Source: Streptomyces sp. Root1304
GTDB taxonomy: Bacteria > Actinomycetota > Actinomycetes > Streptomycetales > Streptomycetaceae
NCBI RefSeq assembly: GCF_001426405.1
Contig: NZ_LMEP01000012.1
Span: 325,948 to 389,947 of the forward strand
DNA length: 64,000 nucleotides
Direction: 5' to 3'
Shown here: in pieces, positions 8,246 to 17,849 of the stretch
How positions within the stretch are numbered: position 1 is the first letter of the stretch
Layout: each line of letters begins with the position of its first letter
The notes under the pieces: model-generated
The model's database searches: none
Told to the model about the DNA's origin: nothing
The model's input: only the letters and a program-made list of their open reading frames with translations
Translations under genes and position numbers: made by a program

Positions 8246-8924
8246 AGCGGAGGCCGAGCTCGGCCAGCGGGCCGCGCATCCCGTACATGTCCAGGCCGAG
8301 TTCGCCGGCGCGGAACCGCTCGCGCTTGCCCTCCTCGTCGGCCTCCCGGGCGGCCGCCGCGGCGGCGACCTCGGCGGCCCGCTCGCGCGGCACCACGACG
8401 ACGCCGTCGGCGTCCGCCACGACGACGTCACCGGGCCGGACCAGGGCGTTGCCGCAGATCACCGGCACGTTGACCGAGCCGAGGGTGGCCTTGACCGTGC
8501 CCTTGGCGTTGACCGCGCGGGAGAAGACCGGGAAGTCCATCCGCTCCAGGTCGGCCACGTCGCGCACCCCGCCGTCGATGACCAGGCCACGGCACCCGCG
8601 GGCGCGGAACGAGGTGGCGAGCAGGTCGCCGAAGAAGCCGTCCTCGCTCTCGGTCGTACAGGCCGCGACCACGACGTCGCCCTCGCGGATCTGCTCGGCG
8701 ACGACGTGCATCATCCAGTTGTCGCCGGGCTGCAGCAGGACGGTCACCGCCGTGCCGCACATCCGGGCCGTCGGGTAGACGGGGCGCAGGTACGGGCGCA
8801 TCAGCCCGACCCGGCCCATCGCCTCGTGGATCGTCGCCACGCCGAACGCCGACAGCGCGGCGACCGCCTCCGGGTCGGCCCGGGTGACCGAGGTGTGGAC
8901 GACACCGATCTCGGTGTGCTGCAT
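8235..8924 (-). CDS. ligK: 4-carboxy-4-hydroxy-2-oxoadipate aldolase (LigK, RraA-like fold)
   Basis: A 229-residue class II pyruvate aldolase of the HMG/CHA aldolase group, sharing the RraA fold. It splits 4-carboxy-4-hydroxy-2-oxoadipate to pyruvate and oxaloacetate, the last step of the 4,5-cleavage route. Family features are QPGDNWMMHVVAEQI (near 65-80), the GLVIDGGVRD loop with the metal-coordinating Asp, and GDVVVADADGVVVVP. The length equals characterised LigK/GalC enzymes. The start at 8924 gives the standard N terminus. It lies 41 bases downstream of ligJ. Confidence 0.9.
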   Translation of the reverse strand: MQHTEIGVVHTSVTRADPEAVAALSAFGVATIHEAMGRVGLMRPYLRPVYPTARMCGTAVTVLLQPGDNWMMHVVAEQIREGDVVVAACTTESEDGFFGDLLATSFRARGCRGLVIDGGVRDVADLERMDFPVFSRAVNAKGTVKATLGSVNVPVICGNALVRPGDVVVADADGVVVVPRERAAEVAAAAAAREADEEGKRERFRAGELGLDMYGMRGPLAELGLRYED

Positions 8925-8965
8925 GGCTCTTCTCCTTGGTCGGTCGGTGGTGGGACGGTGGCCGG

Positions 8966-9991
8966 TCAGCGGCCGGCGGCGGCGAGGCGCGCGGCGAGCC
9001 GCGGGTAGACGCGCAGGGCGTTGCCGGAGTAGACGGCGGCCCGCTGCTCGTCCGAGAGGTGCGGGGTGGCCTCGACGTACCGCTTGGTGTCGTCGAAGTG
9101 GTGGCCCGTGCGCGGGTCGATGTCGCGGACGGCGCCGATCATCTCGCTGGCGAACAGGACGGACCGGCTGGGGATCACCTGGGTGAGCAGGTCGATGCCC
9201 GGCTGGTGGTAGACGCAGGTGTCGAAGAAGACGTTCTCCAGCAGCGCCTCGGGGTCGGGCTTGCCGAGCGCCATCGCCAGACCGCGGAAGCGGCCCCAGT
9301 GGTACGGCACGGCGCCGCCGCCGTGCGGGATCACGAACCGCAGCGTCGGGAAGTCGGCGAACAGGTCGCCCTGGACCAGCTGCATGAAGGCCGTGGTGTC
9401 GGCGTTCAGGTAGTGGGCGCCGGTGGTGTGGAAGGCCGGGTTGCAGGAGGTGCTGACGTGGATCATCGCGGGCACGTCGTACTCGACCATCGCCTCGTAC
9501 AGCGGGTACCAGCTGCGGTCGGTCAGCGGCGGCGCGGTCCACCTGCCGCCCGACGGGTCGGGGTTGAGGTTGACCGTCACCGCGCCGAGCTCCTCGACCG
9601 CGCGGCGCAGCTCGGGCAGGCAGGTCGCCGGGTCGACGCCCGGGGACTGCGGCAGCATCGCGCCCATCGCGAAACGGTCGGGATAGAGGGTGCTGACCCG
9701 GTGGACCAGGTCGTTGCAGATCCTCGACCACACCGAGGAGACGGCGAAGTCGCCGATGTGGTGCGCCATGAAGCTGGCCCGCGGCGAGAAGATCGTGAGG
9801 TCGCTGCCGCGCTCGTCCATGAGCCGCAGCTGGTTGCCCTCGATCGCCTCGCGCAGGTCGTCGTCACCGATGACCAGGTCGGCGGGGTCGGGCGCGTCGC
9901 CGCCGGAGCCGGCCGCCGCCACCTGCCGGTCGCGCCAGTGCGCCAACTGCGGCGGCGCGGTGGTGAAGTGACCGTGACAGTCGATGATCAT
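8966..9991 (-). CDS. ligJ: 4-oxalomesaconate hydratase (LigJ)
   Basis: A 341-residue zinc-dependent amidohydrolase-superfamily hydratase that hydrates the oxalomesaconate isomer to 4-carboxy-4-hydroxy-2-oxoadipate. It begins MIIDCHGHFT (His6, His8). His178 in AMIHVS and Glu283 near ASEMIG fall where Sphingobium LigJ has its zinc ligands and acid/base residue. The length matches LigJ (~340). It starts 23 bases after pobA. The isomerase LigU, which feeds LigJ in Sphingobium, is not encoded in this window. Confidence 0.9.
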   Translation of the reverse strand: MIIDCHGHFTTAPPQLAHWRDRQVAAAGSGGDAPDPADLVIGDDDLREAIEGNQLRLMDERGSDLTIFSPRASFMAHHIGDFAVSSVWSRICNDLVHRVSTLYPDRFAMGAMLPQSPGVDPATCLPELRRAVEELGAVTVNLNPDPSGGRWTAPPLTDRSWYPLYEAMVEYDVPAMIHVSTSCNPAFHTTGAHYLNADTTAFMQLVQGDLFADFPTLRFVIPHGGGAVPYHWGRFRGLAMALGKPDPEALLENVFFDTCVYHQPGIDLLTQVIPSRSVLFASEMIGAVRDIDPRTGHHFDDTKRYVEATPHLSDEQRAAVYSGNALRVYPRLAARLAAAGR

Positions 9992-10014
9992 GAGTACTCC
10001 CGGTGCTCGTCGGG

Positions 10015-11226
10015 TCAGTTCTGGGGGCGGGTGGGCCAGCCGGTGTACTGCTCCGCGAGGTAGGCGCGGCCGGCGCGCGTCCCCACCACGTTGTCCAGCT
10101 CGCCGAGCTGGCGCCGCAGCTCGTACGGCGAGGCGCCGGGCGCGGTGTGCAGGAGCTGGGTCATCCAGTACGAGAAGTTCTGGGCCCGCCAGACCCGCTG
10201 GAGGGCGCGCGGCTCGTACTCCTCCAGCGCGCCCTCGCCGGTGTCTCCGAGAGCCCTGAGCAGGATCTCGGCGAGCACCTTCACGTCGTGCAGCGCGAGG
10301 TTGAGCCCGCGTGCCCCGGTGGGCGGCACGGTGTGCGCCGCGTCGCCCGCCAGGAGCAGGGAGCCCCACCGCATCGGTTGCTGCACGAAGGAACGGAAGC
10401 GCAGCACCGTCTTCTCGGTGATGGCTCCCTCTTTGAGCCGGAAGCCGTCGTGGCCGGCCACGCGCGCCTGGAGGGTCTCCCAGATGCGGTCGTCGGACCA
10501 GGCGTCGACGGACTCGTCGGGGTCGCACTGGAAGTACATCCGCTGCACGGTCTCGGTGCGCTGGCTGATCAGCGCGAAGCCGTGCTCGGAGTGGGCGTAG
10601 ATCAGCTCGGGCGCGCTCATCGGCGCCTCGGCCAGGATGCCGAACCAGGCGAAGGGGTACTCCTTGCCGTAGCGCACCCGCCGGTCCTCGGGGACCAGGT
10701 CGCGGCACATGCTGCGCGAGCCGTCCGCGCCGACCACGTACCGGGCCCGGATCTCGTGGCGGGCGCCGTCGGGGGAGGTGTAGCGGACGCGCGGGGCGTC
10801 GGTCGTGACGTCGAGGACCTCGGTGTCCCGGATGCCGAAGTGGACCGTGCCGCCGTCCCGGTCCCGGGCGTTCGCCAGGTCGACGAAGACGTCGGTCTGC
10901 GGGTAGAGCCAGACCGAGGCGCCGACCAGCTCCTGGAAGTCGATGCGGTGCGGCCGGCCGTCGACCCGGAGCTCGACGCCCTCGTGCTCGTACCCCTCGC
11001 TGAGGATCCGGTCGGAGACACCGGTGTCGACCAGGTCCCGGGCCACGTCGGCCTCCAGGATCCCGGCCCGCTGCGTGGTCTCGATCTCGTGCCGGGTACG
11101 GGTGTCGAGCACGATCGTCTCGACGCCCGCGCGACCGAGCAGGTGCGCCAGCATCAGGCCTGCTGGGCCGGCACCGATGACCGCGACGGGAACCGAGGCA
11201 AGGGTGTCGACGGTGGCGTCGGCCAT
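10015..11226 (-). CDS. pobA: 4-hydroxybenzoate 3-monooxygenase
   Basis: A 403-residue class A flavoprotein monooxygenase. It has GAGPAGLMLAH (18-28) for the FAD adenylate, a DG motif in VVGADGSRSMCRD and the GD motif LLAGDAAHTVPPTGARGLN. The segment RPHRIDFQELVGASVWLYPQ is typical of PobA and separates it from other phenol hydroxylases. It hydroxylates 4-hydroxybenzoate to protocatechuate with NAD(P)H and O2, supplying the substrate of the downstream ring-cleavage enzymes. It is the first structural gene of the operon, and a palindromic operator candidate lies 22-44 bases upstream of its ATG. Confidence 0.92.
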   Translation of the reverse strand: MADATVDTLASVPVAVIGAGPAGLMLAHLLGRAGVETIVLDTRTRHEIETTQRAGILEADVARDLVDTGVSDRILSEGYEHEGVELRVDGRPHRIDFQELVGASVWLYPQTDVFVDLANARDRDGGTVHFGIRDTEVLDVTTDAPRVRYTSPDGARHEIRARYVVGADGSRSMCRDLVPEDRRVRYGKEYPFAWFGILAEAPMSAPELIYAHSEHGFALISQRTETVQRMYFQCDPDESVDAWSDDRIWETLQARVAGHDGFRLKEGAITEKTVLRFRSFVQQPMRWGSLLLAGDAAHTVPPTGARGLNLALHDVKVLAEILLRALGDTGEGALEEYEPRALQRVWRAQNFSYWMTQLLHTAPGASPYELRRQLGELDNVVGTRAGRAYLAEQYTGWPTRPQN

Positions 11227-11247
11227 GGCGTCTCCTCAACAGCTGCG

Positions 11248-11270
11248 AACGTTCGGAACACCCGAACGTT
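11248..11270 (-). promoter_or_regulatory. Perfect 9-5-9 inverted repeat before pobA, candidate IclR operator
   Basis: AACGTTCGG (11248-11256), five bases, then CCGAACGTT (11262-11270) form a perfect inverted repeat in the 116-base gap between the IclR gene and pobA. Its left half lies in a shorter perfect palindrome CGAACGTTCG (11246-11255). IclR-family regulators of pob/pca genes bind palindromes of about this size near the promoter, so the adjacent regulator is the natural candidate. Confidence 0.6.
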
Positions 11271-11342
11271 GACAGTCGACGAGGGGGCGGGTCGCGGCCG
11301 TTTCCGTCAGGCGGAAGCCGGTCGCGGAACTCGTCGAGGACC

Positions 11343-12110
11343 TCAGACCGTCGTACGGGTCCGTCGTCCCAGTTCGTCGGAGATCCCGTACGCCGCCCGC
11401 AGCAGCGGCTCGCGCAGTCCGCCCGCGCGGCGCGCGTCCCGGGCCGTGAAGACGATCCCCAGGACGGCGCTGACGGGGCCGGTCCGGCCGATGCGGACCG
11501 GCGTGGCCACGGCCACCGTGCTCTCCGAGAGCTGCCGGTCGCTGACGAAGACCTGCTCGCGCCGGATCCGGTCCAGCTGGGCGCGCAGCGTCTTGGGGTC
11601 GGTCACCGTGTGCGGGGTCCAGGCCCGCAGCGGCGATTCGAGGACCTCCTCCTGGACGTCCCGGGGCGCGTGCGCGAGGAGCACCCGGCCCATCCCGGTG
11701 GAGCTGACGGGGAAGCGGCTGCCGACCATCGTCAGCAGCTCCACCGACCGGTGCCCGGCGATCCGCTCGACGAACACCAGCTCGCTGCCCTCGCGGACCG
11801 CGAGCTGGATGTTCTCGTGGGTCGCCTCGTACAGGTCCTGCATGAAGGGCAGGGCGACATCGCGCAGGATCTGGGTACGGGGGCACCCCGAGGCGATCTC
11901 CCAGAGCCGCAGCCCGACGTGCCAGGACCCGTCCTCGCCGCGTTCCAGCGCTCCCCAGGCCGCCAGTTCGGTGACCACCCGGTGCGCGGTGCTCAGGGCC
12001 AGACCCGTGCGCTGGGCGATCTCCGACAGGGTCTGCGCCGGGTGCTCGCGGTCGAAGGCCGCGAGGACCTCCAGGACCTTTCCAGCCGCCGTGCTCCGGG
12101 TTGTGCTCAC
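11343..12110 (-). CDS. IclR-family regulator of the pob-lig operon
   Basis: A 255-residue IclR-type regulator. An N-terminal winged helix (QTLSEIAQRTGLALSTAHRVV, about residues 22-42) is followed by the IclR effector-binding domain, containing GSRFPVSSTGMGRVLLA and the late VSAVLGIVF segment. GTG 12110 is preferred over ATG 12173 because the protein then begins just before the winged helix, as usual. It is encoded upstream of and co-directional with pobA. Many IclR relatives (PobR, PcaR, PcaU) respond to aromatic acids, so 4-hydroxybenzoate or protocatechuate is the likely effector. Whether it activates or represses cannot be read. Confidence 0.85.
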   Translation of the reverse strand: MSTTRSTAAGKVLEVLAAFDREHPAQTLSEIAQRTGLALSTAHRVVTELAAWGALERGEDGSWHVGLRLWEIASGCPRTQILRDVALPFMQDLYEATHENIQLAVREGSELVFVERIAGHRSVELLTMVGSRFPVSSTGMGRVLLAHAPRDVQEEVLESPLRAWTPHTVTDPKTLRAQLDRIRREQVFVSDRQLSESTVAVATPVRIGRTGPVSAVLGIVFTARDARRAGGLREPLLRAAYGISDELGRRTRTTV

Positions 12111-12203
12111 CCGGCAAGTCTCGCAGACCGGCGTTGAGCGGCCCGGCCGGCCGCCGTACCATCTGCCGGACATCCGTACCACCCACCGGACAACAGGAGC
12201 GAC

Positions 12204-12902
12204 GTGGAACGAGAGATCACCGGACTGTCCTCGATGGCGACCCGGCCGGTCCTGGCCGAGGTCGCCGCGCACATCCGGGCCGCACACGGGATCCCGGTGC
12301 GCTTCGACGCCGCCGGCGGCGTCGAGATCGCCCGCCGGGTCCGCGAGGGCGCCGAGGCCGACGTGCTGGTCCTCGCCGCCGGAGCGCTCGCCGCACTGGA
12401 GGCGGAGGGCCACCTGGTGGCGGGCACGGTACGCCCGCTGTGGATCTCCCAGGTCGTCGCCGCCGTCCCGGAGGGCGCGCCCGTGCCGCCCCTCGACGCG
12501 GAGGCCGACCTGCGGGCCGCGCTCCTCTCGGCGCGGACCATCGCCTACTCCACCGGCCCCAGCGGAACGGCGCTCGTCGACCTGATCGCCCGGCTGGAAC
12601 TGACCGGCACGCTCACGGACCGGCTGGTCCAGGCACCGCCCGGCGTCCCGGCCGGCAGCCTGCTGTCCGAGGGCCGGGCGGACCTGGCCTTCCAGCAGCA
12701 CAGCGAGCTGATGGACCTCCCGGGCGTCGTCGTGGCGGGACCGCTCCCGGGCGACACCGCGATCAGCTCGGCCTTCGGCGCCGCCGTCCTGGCCGCCTCG
12801 ACCGCCCGGGACACCGCCCGCGAGGTCCTGGAGCTGCTGGCCTCCGACACCGCCTCGGCGACGGCCCGCGCCCGAGGCATGCGCCCGGCCGCGGACGCCT
12901 GA
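12204..12902 (+). CDS. ModA-like periplasmic-binding-fold protein without signal peptide
   Basis: A 232-residue type II binding-protein fold related to ModA/molybdate or small-anion binding proteins: AAGGVEIARRVREGAEADVLVLAAG, then YSTGPSGTALVDLIARL and a C-terminal helix with ASATARARGM. No signal peptide, lipobox or TM segment is visible, and no ABC permease or ATPase adjoins it, so it is probably cytoplasmic. It is transcribed divergently from the IclR gene, with 93 bases between starts, and could be co-regulated with the aromatic operon. Possible roles are a ligand-binding helper or an uncharacterised pathway protein (for instance for the missing isomerase step); neither is shown by sequence. 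Confidence 0.65.
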   Translation: MEREITGLSSMATRPVLAEVAAHIRAAHGIPVRFDAAGGVEIARRVREGAEADVLVLAAGALAALEAEGHLVAGTVRPLWISQVVAAVPEGAPVPPLDAEADLRAALLSARTIAYSTGPSGTALVDLIARLELTGTLTDRLVQAPPGVPAGSLLSEGRADLAFQQHSELMDLPGVVVAGPLPGDTAISSAFGAAVLAASTARDTAREVLELLASDTASATARARGMRPAADA

Positions 12903-13010
12903 CGGAACCCCCAGGTCAGCGAGCCCACCACCTACTGGTTCGCCCCCGAGGGTGGCGGTCAGGCAAGATGGGGTGTATCTGCCCACTCACTCTTTGCCGG
13001 ACGGTTTCTC

Positions 13011-14675
<1,665 letters not shown>

Positions 14676-14680
14676 GGTCA

Positions 14681-15121
14681 GTGGCCAGGCACCTCTACAG
14701 CTGTCCCCTACGCTGGTCGGACATGGACGCCTTCGGGCACGTCAACAACGTCGTCTTCCTGCGGTACCTGGAAGAGGCGCGGATCGACTTCATGTTCCGG
14801 CTGGCGCCGGGGGACGGTTCCCCCTCGTTCTCCGGCGGGTCCGTCGTGGCCCGGCACGAGATCGACTACCTGCGGCCGCTGGTCCACCGGCACGAGCCGG
14901 TGACCGTCGAGTCGTGGGTGACGAAGATAGGCGCGGCGTCGCTGACGATCGCGTACGAGATCAAGGACCCCGACGTGACCTACGTACGGGCGTCCACGGT
15001 CGTCGTGCCCTTCGACCTGGAGGCGCAGCGGCCCCGGCGGATCACCGCCGAGGAGCGCGGCTTCCTGGAGGAGTACGTCGACGACGGGATGACGTCCGGG
15101 GGAGCGAAGTCCGCCGCATGA
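14681..15121 (+). CDS. Acyl-CoA thioesterase, 4-hydroxybenzoyl-CoA thioesterase-like hotdog fold
   Basis: A 146-residue single hotdog-fold protein. RWSDMDAFGHVNNVVFLRYLEEAR holds the Asp of the 4HBT active site and the following GHVNN turn; FRLAP, HEIDYLRPL and VESWVTKIGAASLTIAYEI continue the fold. It probably hydrolyses acyl-CoA esters; substrate unknown. GTG 14681 lies five bases after the ettA stop with GAGG in the ettA tail, and the stop overlaps the next gene (ATGA). Neighbours offer no metabolic link, so a housekeeping role is as likely as a specialised one. The similarity to hydroxybenzoyl-CoA enzymes is to the fold only and does not tie it to the pob-lig operon. Confidence 0.85.
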   Translation: MARHLYSCPLRWSDMDAFGHVNNVVFLRYLEEARIDFMFRLAPGDGSPSFSGGSVVARHEIDYLRPLVHRHEPVTVESWVTKIGAASLTIAYEIKDPDVTYVRASTVVVPFDLEAQRPRRITAEERGFLEEYVDDGMTSGGAKSAA

Positions 15122-15792
15122 CCGTGCTCGCACCGCTGCACTTCGAGGACGCCAGGGAGGCGGCGGCCCTCGCCGCCTTCCTGACCCGGCTCGTCCACTA
15201 CGACCGGGCCGCCGCCGTCCGCCTGCAGGCGGACGGCGGGGCGCTCGCCGTCTTCGGCCGGCCGCCGTCGTTCGAGGTGCTCGCCATCCGTACGGCCCGG
15301 CTCGTCGACGCCGTCGGCCTCGACGCCACCGTCTCCGCCGGCGAACTCCTCGAAGGCATCGAGGAGTCGGCGGGCAAGGCGGTCGTCCCGGACTCCGTGA
15401 CCGGGCCGCCCTGGACGGGCGTCCTCCCGCCCCGGGCCGGCTGGCAGCCGGTCGCCGGACTGCCGGGAACCGCCGAGATGCGCGGCGCGGTCGCCGCCGC
15501 CGTCGCCGAATTCCGGGCGCGGGACGAGGAGTTGCCCGAGGGGCGGCGCACCAGGGCCGAGCGCGACCTCATCGGCCGCGAGATCTGGTCCAGGACCCTC
15601 GGAGCGACCGGACTGCCGCTGCGGGCCGTGCACGCCGCCCAGTCGCTGGGCTTCCTGCCCCCCGAGGGCACGGAGGCACCGGTCGCCCTCTTCGCCTCCG
15701 GACCGTGGCTGCGGCTGCGCACCCCGTACGGCTCGATCGCCCTCCGTACGGTTCCGATGGCGCTGACCGTCACGCCCGGTACGTCCGGGTGA
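15118..15792 (+). CDS. Conserved hypothetical protein, actinobacterial
   Basis: A 224-residue soluble protein of no family I recognise. ATG 15118 overlaps the thioesterase stop by four bases and its own stop overlaps the next start (GTGA), so it is translationally coupled on both sides. An Ala-rich helical N terminus (residues 1-45) precedes a beta-rich stretch with FGRPPSFEVLAIRTARL; the centre has PPWTGVLPPRAGW; the C-terminal part FLPPEGTEAPVALFASGPWLRLRTPYGSIALR is likely beta. No catalytic motif, TM segment or signal peptide stands out. Confidence 0.7.
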   Translation: MTVLAPLHFEDAREAAALAAFLTRLVHYDRAAAVRLQADGGALAVFGRPPSFEVLAIRTARLVDAVGLDATVSAGELLEGIEESAGKAVVPDSVTGPPWTGVLPPRAGWQPVAGLPGTAEMRGAVAAAVAEFRARDEELPEGRRTRAERDLIGREIWSRTLGATGLPLRAVHAAQSLGFLPPEGTEAPVALFASGPWLRLRTPYGSIALRTVPMALTVTPGTSG

Positions 15793-16238
15793 CGGAAGGG
15801 CCCGGACCGGGGAGCGGTGAAGCCGCGGCCCCCGCGACGGTCGCCCGCCTTCAGGCCGACGGGCCGCTCACCGGTGACGAGCTCAACCTGCTCTTCCACG
15901 CGGCCTGGCCCGGACACCGGGACACCGACTTCGGTCCCGTCCTCGCCCGCAGCCTGCTCCGGGTGACCGCCCGCAGCGCCGGGCGGCTCGTCGGATACGT
16001 CAACGTCGTCGGCGACGGCGGCGTGCACGCCTTCCTGCTCGACACCACCGTCCACCCCGACGAACGCCGTCGGGGGCTCGGTGTCGCCCTCGTACGGGCC
16101 GCCGCCGAAGCCGCCCGGCAGCGGGGCGCGCACTGGCTGCACGTGGACTTCGAACCCCACCTCACCGCCTTCCACGAGCGGTGCGGCTTCCGGCCGACGG
16201 CCGCCGGACTCATGCCTCTGGACCGGCCCCTCGGCTGA
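15789..16238 (+). CDS. GNAT-family N-acetyltransferase
   Basis: A 149-residue acetyltransferase. The acetyl-CoA pyrophosphate loop is in LDTTVHPDERRRGLGVALV (RxxGxG type), followed by HWLHVDFEPHLTAFHERCGFRPT, the usual beta5/alpha4 region. GTG 15789 overlaps the stop of the upstream gene. The substrate is unknown. The 3' end overlaps the convergent membrane-protein gene by 29 bases. Confidence 0.85.
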   Translation: MTEGPGPGSGEAAAPATVARLQADGPLTGDELNLLFHAAWPGHRDTDFGPVLARSLLRVTARSAGRLVGYVNVVGDGGVHAFLLDTTVHPDERRRGLGVALVRAAAEAARQRGAHWLHVDFEPHLTAFHERCGFRPTAAGLMPLDRPLG

Positions 16239-16812
16239 AGCGCCGCGCCCCCGCCGTGGCCGCCGCCAGCAGCAGTACGGCGAGGATCCCCTGCCGCCAG
16301 GGCACCCGGGAGCCCTCCACCGCCGGGTCCACACGCCGCCCGGGGTCGTAGGCCACCCGGACCTTCCCGCCGTCCGGGGCGAGCCGGTGGTCCTCCGAGA
16401 GGGACGACGGATAGCCCCCCGGGCAGCGCAGGGCGTGGACGTACTGCACCCTCGTGCCGCCGCCCTCGCCGACCGACGTGGAGTTCTCCTCGGCGACCTT
16501 CACGACGACGCAGTCGGCGACCGCCCCGCGCCCGGCGGCCCGGTCCGCGGCCGCCACCGTGAGCAGCAGCGCGGCGACCAGCGCGAGCGCGCCGAAGAGG
16601 CCCGCGGCCCCGTCGACCAGGCGGTAGTACGCCACCCCCGCCGCGAGGACGGCCGCCCCGCCGACCGAGACCGCCACCGTCGTGGACGGCGCCGACGCGC
16701 CGCCGAAGCTCCAGGCCGACCAGGCGTAGAGCAGCGCGGCGGCGGCCGCGGGAAGCGCCGTGACGCCCCAACTCCGCACGCCCGAGGCGGACATGCGCGC
16801 GAACATGGACAT
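16210..16812 (-). CDS. Multi-pass membrane protein with DUF3592-like loop
   Basis: A 200-residue integral membrane protein. Three hydrophobic helices occupy about residues 15-90, then a hydrophilic, probably extracytoplasmic loop (about 95-165) containing CVVVKVAEENS, YVHALRCPGG and VRVAYDPGRRVDP, then a last TM helix. The loop pattern and the VxYDPxxP-like strand resemble DUF3592. Function unknown. ATG 16812 is used; GTG 16821 in the same frame is possible. It stands 47 bases after the ABC ATPase stop on the same strand and might be the distal gene of that operon. Confidence 0.65.
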   Translation of the reverse strand: MSMFARMSASGVRSWGVTALPAAAAALLYAWSAWSFGGASAPSTTVAVSVGGAAVLAAGVAYYRLVDGAAGLFGALALVAALLLTVAAADRAAGRGAVADCVVVKVAEENSTSVGEGGGTRVQYVHALRCPGGYPSSLSEDHRLAPDGGKVRVAYDPGRRVDPAVEGSRVPWRQGILAVLLLAAATAGARRFSRGAGPEA

Positions 16813-16859
16813 GGACCCCACCCCCGTGGGGGGACGCCCGGAGCCCGCTCCCCGGTTGC

Positions 16860-17849
16860 TCAGTGTTCCGTGTCGTCCGGCCACACCCCGATGTGGTCCT
16901 GCTCCAGCTCCAGCGCCACCCGGTGCTCCATGCCCAGGGACTGGGTGTAGTCCGCCGGGAGCTGGAGCCGGCCCGCGCGGTCGAGCATCGCGTACTCCCG
17001 CGCCACCAGCGACTCCTGGCCCTGCTCGTCGACCTCGGTGCGGCGCAGTACCTCCGAGGAGGTGCGGCCGTCGCGGATGGCGACCGTACGGCGGACCTCG
17101 GAGGCGACCGCCTGGTCGTGGGTGACGATCACGATCGTCGTGCCCAGCTCCTCGTTGGCGCGGCGGAAGGCCGCGAAGACCTGCTCGCCGGTGGCCGAGT
17201 CCAGCTCGCCCGTCGGCTCGTCGGCGAGGAGGACCGCCGGGTTGTTGGCGAGGGCGACCGCGATGGCGACCCGCTGCTGCTGCCCGCCGGAGAGCTGGTG
17301 CGGGCGCCGGTCGCGGGCGTCCGCGATGCCCAGCATCGAGAGCAGCTCCTCGGCGCGCTCCGCCTTGTGCTTGGCGTGGCCCCGCAACTGCATGGGCAGC
17401 GCCACGTTCTGAGCGGCCGTCAGGTACGGGAGGAGGTTGCGGGCGGTCTGCTGCCAGACGAAGCCGACGACCTCGCGGCGGTAGCGCAGCCGCGCCTTGC
17501 CGTCCATCGCGAGCAGGTCGCACCCGGCGACCCGGGCCGCGCCGGCGGTCGGCACGTCCAGGCCCGCGAGGATGTTCATGAGCGTCGACTTGCCCGAGCC
17601 GGAGGCGCCGACCAGGGCCATCAACTCGCCCTCCTTCACGAGGAGATCGAGCCCCTGGAGCGCCTGCACCTCCACCCCGTCCGTGGTGAAGATCCGGACC
17701 AGCCGGTCGCAGGCGATGAGCGCGTCATGGCCGTACGAGGGCCGGTCGCGCCGCGCGGTCGCCCGGCGCTCCAGCTCCTCCAGGGTGGTGGTGTCCGCAG
17801 CGGACCCCGCCACGCCGGCCCCCCGGCTCGACGTCCCGGTCTTCGTCAT
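16860..17849 (-). CDS. ABC transporter ATP-binding protein, MacB/LolD/FtsE type
   Basis: A 329-residue ABC ATPase: Walker A GASGSGKST (81-89), Q-loop VGFVWQQ, signature LSGGQQQRVAI, Walker B AVLLADEPTGELD and H-loop VIVTHD. The GELD after Walker B is typical of the MacB/LolD group that works with FtsX-type permeases. A 45-residue charged N-terminal extension and a C-terminal tail of about 80 residues (ending VWPDDTEH) exceed the usual length of ~230. ATG 17849 overlaps the upstream permease stop (ATGA). With the two permeases it would form a mechanotransmission-type complex acting on envelope lipids, lipoproteins or peptides rather than a classical importer. Confidence 0.9.
   Translation of the reverse strand: MTKTGTSSRGAGVAGSAADTTTLEELERRATARRDRPSYGHDALIACDRLVRIFTTDGVEVQALQGLDLLVKEGELMALVGASGSGKSTLMNILAGLDVPTAGAARVAGCDLLAMDGKARLRYRREVVGFVWQQTARNLLPYLTAAQNVALPMQLRGHAKHKAERAEELLSMLGIADARDRRPHQLSGGQQQRVAIAVALANNPAVLLADEPTGELDSATGEQVFAAFRRANEELGTTIVIVTHDQAVASEVRRTVAIRDGRTSSEVLRRTEVDEQGQESLVAREYAMLDRAGRLQLPADYTQSLGMEHRVALELEQDHIGVWPDDTEH

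Noticed and set aside
12119..12173. Upstream ATG 12173 for the IclR regulator
   Set aside because: It would add a Cys/Arg-rich stretch without homology to the family start; GTG 12110 fits better.
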